Shown piece after piece: positions 59,701 to 64,000 of a DNA stretch of 64,000 nucleotides. Below the pieces are notes generated by a model that saw nothing but the letters and a program-made list of their open reading frames with translations, did no database searches and was not told where the DNA came from. The translations under genes and the position numbers were made by a program. The stretch lies in contig NZ_JARUBF010000001.1 of NCBI RefSeq assembly GCF_029626025.1, positions 3,968,001 to 4,032,000 on the forward strand, in the 5' to 3' direction. The first letter of the stretch is position 1. Each line of letters starts with the position of its first letter. This stretch comes from Solwaraspora sp. WMMD406 (lineage in GTDB: Bacteria > Actinomycetota > Actinomycetes > Mycobacteriales > Micromonosporaceae).

Positions 59701-62700
59701 ACCGGCCGCACCCTGCTCCCCGCGCACGCGGGGATGGTCCCCGGCACCGCCACGCTGGGTGTGGCCCGCCTGGCTGCTCCCCGCGCACGCGGGGATGGTC
59801 CCGAGATCAACGGCAAGCACCGAAAGCTGATGAACTGCTCCCCGCGCACGCGGGGATGGTCCTGGTGGTCAGCGCTGTGCTGGCCGCTGTGTTGGCTGCT
59901 CCCCGCGCACGCGGGGATGGTCCCTGCGGGCGCAGGTCGCCCGCCTGAGCCGGCAGCTGCTCCCCGCGCACGCGGGGATGGTCCCGTGAGACAACGCCCC
60001 TGGCGGCCGTCGTGTGGCTGCTCCCCGCGCACGCGGGGATGGTCCCTCGGCCAGGGCGTCGAGCGACTCGGCGCGGCCCTGCTCCCCGCGCACGCGGGGA
60101 TGGTCCCTTGGTGGTGCCGCTCGCGGCCCTCAGCTTCTCCTGCTCCCCGCGCACGCGGGGATGGTCCCGCGATCGCGCCGGCCAGGATGCCCAGACCGGT
60201 CTGCTCCCCGCGCACGCGGGGATGGTCCCCAGATGGCGACGGTCATGAACGGCCTGCCGGCCTGCTCCCCGCGCACGCGGGGATGGTCCCGGATCCTTGC
60301 CCGTCCCCTTGGCGCCCCTCTTCTGCTCCCCGCGCACGCGGGGATGGTCCCCGGGCCGCCGCCACCATGTCCATGGCTCCGGCCTGCTCCCCGCGCACGC
60401 GGGGATGGTCCCGCCGGCACGATCCGCTCATAGGCGGCCCGCAACTGCTCCCCGCGCACGCGGGGATGGTCCCCGCGCGTTCAGCCCGGAGGAGCAGGGC
60501 CAGTGCTGCTCCCCGCGCACGCGGGGATGGTCCACACACCCCCACCCACGCCGGAGCCGCCGGTGAGCTGCTCCCCGCGCACGCGGGGATGGTCCGGTCC
60601 GAACGCGTTCGACTGCTCTGGACTGGTGCAATACGTCTGCTCCCCGCGCACGCGGGGATGGTCCCCCGCCGCCCGTCGTCCCCGGCCCACCCGCACCCTG
60701 CTCCCCGCGCACGCGGGGATGGTCCCGAAGCCGAGTTCGATCGGCTGGTGGCGCGGCTCTGCTCCCCGCGCACGCGGGGATGGTCCTACGTCGCCATCGT
60801 CGACGACCCGCCCGCCGACCTGCTCCCCGCGCACGCGGGGATGGTCCCCGGCCGACGACCTGCGGGAGGTCCGCAACCGCCTGCTCCCCGCGCACGCGGG
60901 GATGGTCCCGGGCAGCCGCCGGCGTGGCACGGGCTGGACGGCTGCTCCCCGCGCACGCGGGGATGGTCCCCGCGAGATCCCGATCGGTCGGGCCGGGCGT
61001 GCCTGCTCCCCGCGCACGCGGGGATGGTCCTCCGTACCGCCGTGACGGATTTCGTCAGTCGGTCTGCTCCCCGCGCACGCGGGGATGGTCCCCGCTGATC
61101 GACCAGATGCACCCGGCACCGGCACTGCTCCCCGCGCACGCGGGGATGGTCCCTTGATCCGCCCGGCTGCGTGTCGCCGTCTGGGCTGCTCCCCGCGCAC
61201 GCGGGGATGGTCCCTGTCCCGAAGGGACAGCCACCGAGCGTAGCGACTGCTCCCCGCGTACGCGGGGATGGTCCCTGGGCAGCGCGCGGACTGCCCGGAC
61301 TACTTGACTGCTCCCCGCGCACGCGGGGATGGTCCCATTTCCGGTGGTCGAGTAGCCGTATCTGACCGCTGCTCCCCGCGCACGCGGGGATGGTCCCCAC
61401 GGGTGTTCGCGGTTCGGCGCGATGTCGTCCTGCTCCCTGCGCACGCGGGGATGGTCCGTACAAGCTCAAGATCGACGGGATCGTGGGGCCCTGCTCCCCG
61501 CGCACGCGGGGATGGTCCCGATCACGACACGCCGAGAGGACACGTCATGACCTGCTCCCCGCGCACGCGGGGATGGTCCCTGGGAGACGGCGTTGCGCAG
61601 GTTCAACGGCAGCTGCTCCCCGCGCACGCGGGGATGGTCCCGGATCGGCGCAGCTTGTCGACGTCCACAGTTGCTGCTCCCCGCGCACGCGGGGATGGTC
61701 CCGAAGACAAGCCCGGCGCGGCCGCGTTCGTCGGCTGCTCCCTGCGCACGCGGGGATGGTCCCCTGCCAGTTGAGCTCGGACCGGACCGGGTTCACTGCT
61801 CCCCGCGTACGCGGGGATGGTCCCGCTTGGCCCGCGCCAGCTGGATGACCCGCTCACTGCTCCCCGCGCACGCGGGGATGGTCCCGTCAAGACCTCGGAC
61901 CTTCGGAAGTGCGTGCCCTGCTCCCCGCGCACGCGGGGATGGTCCCGCGCGGTCCTGTTCGCCGTGCTGGAACTGGCGCTGCTCCCCGCGCACGCGGGGA
62001 TGGTCCCTGTCCCTCGAGTGAGGTGCCGTGGAGATCGAGCTGCTCCCCGCGCACGCGGGGATGGTCCCCCGCTCGGCGACCCGCTGGCCGTGTCGATCAC
62101 CTGCTCCCCGCGCACGCGGGGATGGTCCCATGATGATCCAGTCCCTGTGTCGTCTCATCGACCTGCTCCCCGCGCACGCGGGGATGGTCCCGTTCCGCCG
62201 GTTTCGCGGCCCTGTTCGTAGGCCTGCTCCCCGCGCACGCGGGGATGGTCCCGCGAGTGAGGCGTCACGTTAGCGGTAGCGGGCCTGCTCCCCGCGCACG
62301 CGGGGATGGTCCCACTGTGCCGACGAGGTACTCCATGTACAGCTCCTGCTCCCCGCGCACGCGGGGATGGCCCCTCGATGTCGGCGCCGCACGTCTGGCA
62401 GCGGCCCTGCTCCCCGCGCACGCGGGGATGGTCCCTGGCCGAACTGCTGCCCCGGGGCAACCCTGACCTGCTCCCCGCGCACGCGGGGATGGTCCCACCT
62501 CCCGTGGCCGCCGGAGCGTCCAGCGGCCCTGCTCCCCGCGCACGCGGGGATGGTCCCGCTGACCGTCGTCCGCCGCAAAACTCAAGATCCTGCTCCCCGC
62601 GCACGCGGGGATGGTCCCGGCCGCGTCCGCGCCCCCGCGACGGCCAGCTCCTGCTCCCCGCGCACGCGAGGATGGTCCCTCCAGGGAGTCACACGTCAGC

Positions 62701-63595
62701 GTCGGGCTTCCCTGCTCCCCGCGCACGCGGGGATGGTCCCTGATCGCGGAGCTTGACGCGTCGGCAACGATGCTGCTCCCCGCGCACGCGGGGATGGTCC
62801 CCCCCGTTGACTCCGGAACTGATCGCGGAGCTTCTGCTCCCCGCGCACGCGGGGATGGTCCCTTCCGGTCCGCCTCGGTCTCTGGCTTCCCGTCCTGCTC
62901 CCCGCGCACGCGGGGATGGTCCCGGGCCGCGTACCTGCGCGGCTACGAAACGGGCCTGCTCCTCGCGCACGCGGGGAAGGTCCCGGAGACCCCAATGGAC
63001 GTAACGATCCCCGCAGCTGCTCCCCGCGCACGCGGGGATGGTCCGCAAGCCGCGTCGGCGACCGGTCAGAGTGTGCTCTGCTCCCCGCGCACGCGGGGAT
63101 GGTCCCCGCGCTGCGGCACTCGGCGGTGTGGGCATGCCCTGCTCCCCGCGCACGCGGGGATGGTCCCGCCCCTGATCCGATGGACCCTCGCGCAACCCTC
63201 TGCTCCCCGCGCACGCGGGGATGGTCCCGCCCTGGCAAAGCCGCGAGCCTCGGCGTCGGCCTGCTCCCCGCGCACGCGGGGATGGTCCCCGCCACCGTCG
63301 CCTGTCGTCAATCGGTCACGCCTGCTCCCCGCGCACGCGGGGGTGGTCCCGACCGGGTCCGACGCCTCGTAGGCGTCTCCGGCTGCTCCCCGCGCACGCG
63401 GGGATGGTCCCTGATCGAGGGTGCCGGCGAGCAACTGCGCCCCCTGCTCCCCGCGCACGCGGGGGATAGTCCCAGCCAGCCGGTCAGCCGGATGACGCAG
63501 CTTGACTGCTCCCCGCGCACGCGGGGATGGTCCCCGCCCGGCGACCTCTCGGTCGTTGTGGACATACTGCTCCCTGCGTACGCGGGGATGTTTCC
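56785..63595 (+). CRISPR. Type I-E CRISPR array, 112 repeats and 111 spacers
   Basis: Counting every repeat start gives 112 repeats of 29 nt (first 56785-56813, last 63567-63595). The repeat begins CTGCTCCCCGCGCACGCGGG and ends GATGGTCCC, with the CCCCGCG-CACGCGGGG stem typical of type I-E; the 8-nt crRNA handle would be ATGGTCCC. The period is 61 bp (32-nt spacers). The exceptions are three 33-nt spacers and one of 40 nt (60597-60636). Repeats are almost perfect on the left. Internal changes start at 61247 (cgtacg) and increase to the right, the last repeat being worst, so the leader is left and transcription runs left to right. No cas gene is in the window. All long open frames across this region, on both strands, are reading the repeats. 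Confidence 0.98.
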
Positions 63596-63634
63596 GCTCG
63601 TACCCAGCTGGCCGCCGTCGATGATCGCTTGTAC

Positions 63635-64000
63635 CTACTGCTGCGGTAGCAGTTGCAGGAAGCAGTAGCCATCCGAGTACTGCGTTCCTGCGTACGTGCC
63701 GATCACCCGGATGCAGTGGTCGCGCTGCCAGAGGTCCACGTCGCCGGTGCTGAGGACGAAGCGGTGCTTGGCCCAACCTCGGGCCTGATCGCGCACCACG
63801 CCGGTGTCCTGAGCCTTGATTCCGTCATGACGCCAGCCCGGCGCGAGGATCTCACTGCCCGAGTCGTACATGCTGACCTCGGTGATGGTCTGTCCCACCG
63901 CGCAGTAATAGATCATCGTCCAAAAGGTGTAGAGCGGGTCGCCGGCCGCCGAACTCCGCGAGTCCCAGCCTCTGGCGTACCAGCAGCCGTCAACGAGCGT
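63635..64000 (-). CDS. C-terminal part of a small, probably secreted protein
   Basis: The minus-strand frame is open from the right edge to TGA at 63635-63637, 121 residues. An internal ATG at 63916 is unlikely to be the start because protein-like sequence with cysteines (VDGCWYARGWDS) lies upstream of it. The fragment is rich in aromatic residues and has a few spaced cysteines (YYCAVG, DHCIRV, DGYCFLQ), as in secreted disulfide-bonded proteins of actinomycetes. It reads toward the CRISPR array. No family is recognised. Confidence 0.6.
   Translation of the reverse strand, partial: TLVDGCWYARGWDSRSSAAGDPLYTFWTMIYYCAVGQTITEVSMYDSGSEILAPGWRHDGIKAQDTGVVRDQARGWAKHRFVLSTGDVDLWQRDHCIRVIGTYAGTQYSDGYCFLQLLPQQ

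Noticed and set aside
60612-60619. CTGCTCTG inside a long spacer as an extra, degenerate CRISPR repeat
   Set aside because: Only eight bases resemble the repeat start, there is no stem or handle, and the sequence encodes a coherent NlpC/P60 motif.
56776-63776. Dozens of long open frames on both strands with repeated words such as SPRTRGWS, DHPRVRGEQ and PACAGS
   Set aside because: They are translations of the 61-bp CRISPR unit. The period is not a multiple of three, but the repeat has no stop in most frames, so long false frames appear.

Overview
The window is high-GC DNA with GTG/TTG starts, ATGA/GTGA gene overlaps, SARP regulators, an XRE/DUF397 pair, a MhuD haem oxygenase and a type I-E CRISPR array. 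This points to a filamentous actinomycete, most likely Micromonosporaceae; the family is inferred from gene content, not from a marker gene.

Layout. 1-979: the edge of an IrtA/YbtP-like ABC transporter behind a DtxR-like iron box, with a TetR regulator. 1023-4922: a large secreted ThuA / sugar-dehydrogenase / PKD / carbohydrate-binding protein. 5643-7700: a SARP/NB-ARC regulator. 7890-15204: a tightly coupled six-gene operon (GT2 fused to a flippase-like membrane domain, class III aminotransferase, SDR, UbiA-type polyprenyl-phosphate transferase, second GT2, membrane-anchored EEP hydrolase) that looks like assembly of a lipid-linked sugar. 15302-19386: a conflict-system-like module with a decayed GTPase, a small protein, a TPR-CHAT caspase-like protease and, convergently, a membrane GTPase. 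19965-24348: two secreted choice-of-anchor-M proteins behind a Zur-like box. 24353-28022: four class I methyltransferases and a small ORF. 28006-35891: TetR, a heterodimeric ABC pair and a complete ECF transporter (two MptD-like S components, T, fused A1A2) behind three different operator-like palindromes, probably metallophore or metal uptake. 35930-36625: remnants of two insertion sequences, followed by tRNA-Leu(GAG).

37009-40890: an AraC regulator divergent from phosphoketolase. 41025-48201 is the most interesting block. It holds a CATRA-associated small protein, a CATRA protein fused to a CAP12/Pycsar-like TIR domain, a SARP-BTAD regulator fused to a macro-like domain, and a divergent 1147-residue TPR-CHAT protease. 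The divergent promoter carries 11-bp-spaced direct repeats, the expected SARP site architecture. I infer a nucleotide-signalled immune or suicide system with its own sensor-regulator. 48212-56647 is mostly housekeeping: MhuD, a K+ channel, an MscS channel, a YbjN/TPR protein, an AbfB-domain protein, a GNAT trio and an XRE/DUF397 pair.

56785-63595 is one uninterrupted type I-E CRISPR array that I counted by hand as 112 repeats and 111 spacers, with its leader on the left. No cas gene is in the window. The array contains two pairs of identical spacers, one pair of overlapping spacers that suggests an AAC PAM, and a 40-nt spacer encoding an NlpC/P60 catalytic motif. The right end is a truncated small, probably secreted, protein gene. 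All family assignments come from reading motifs; no database search was run.
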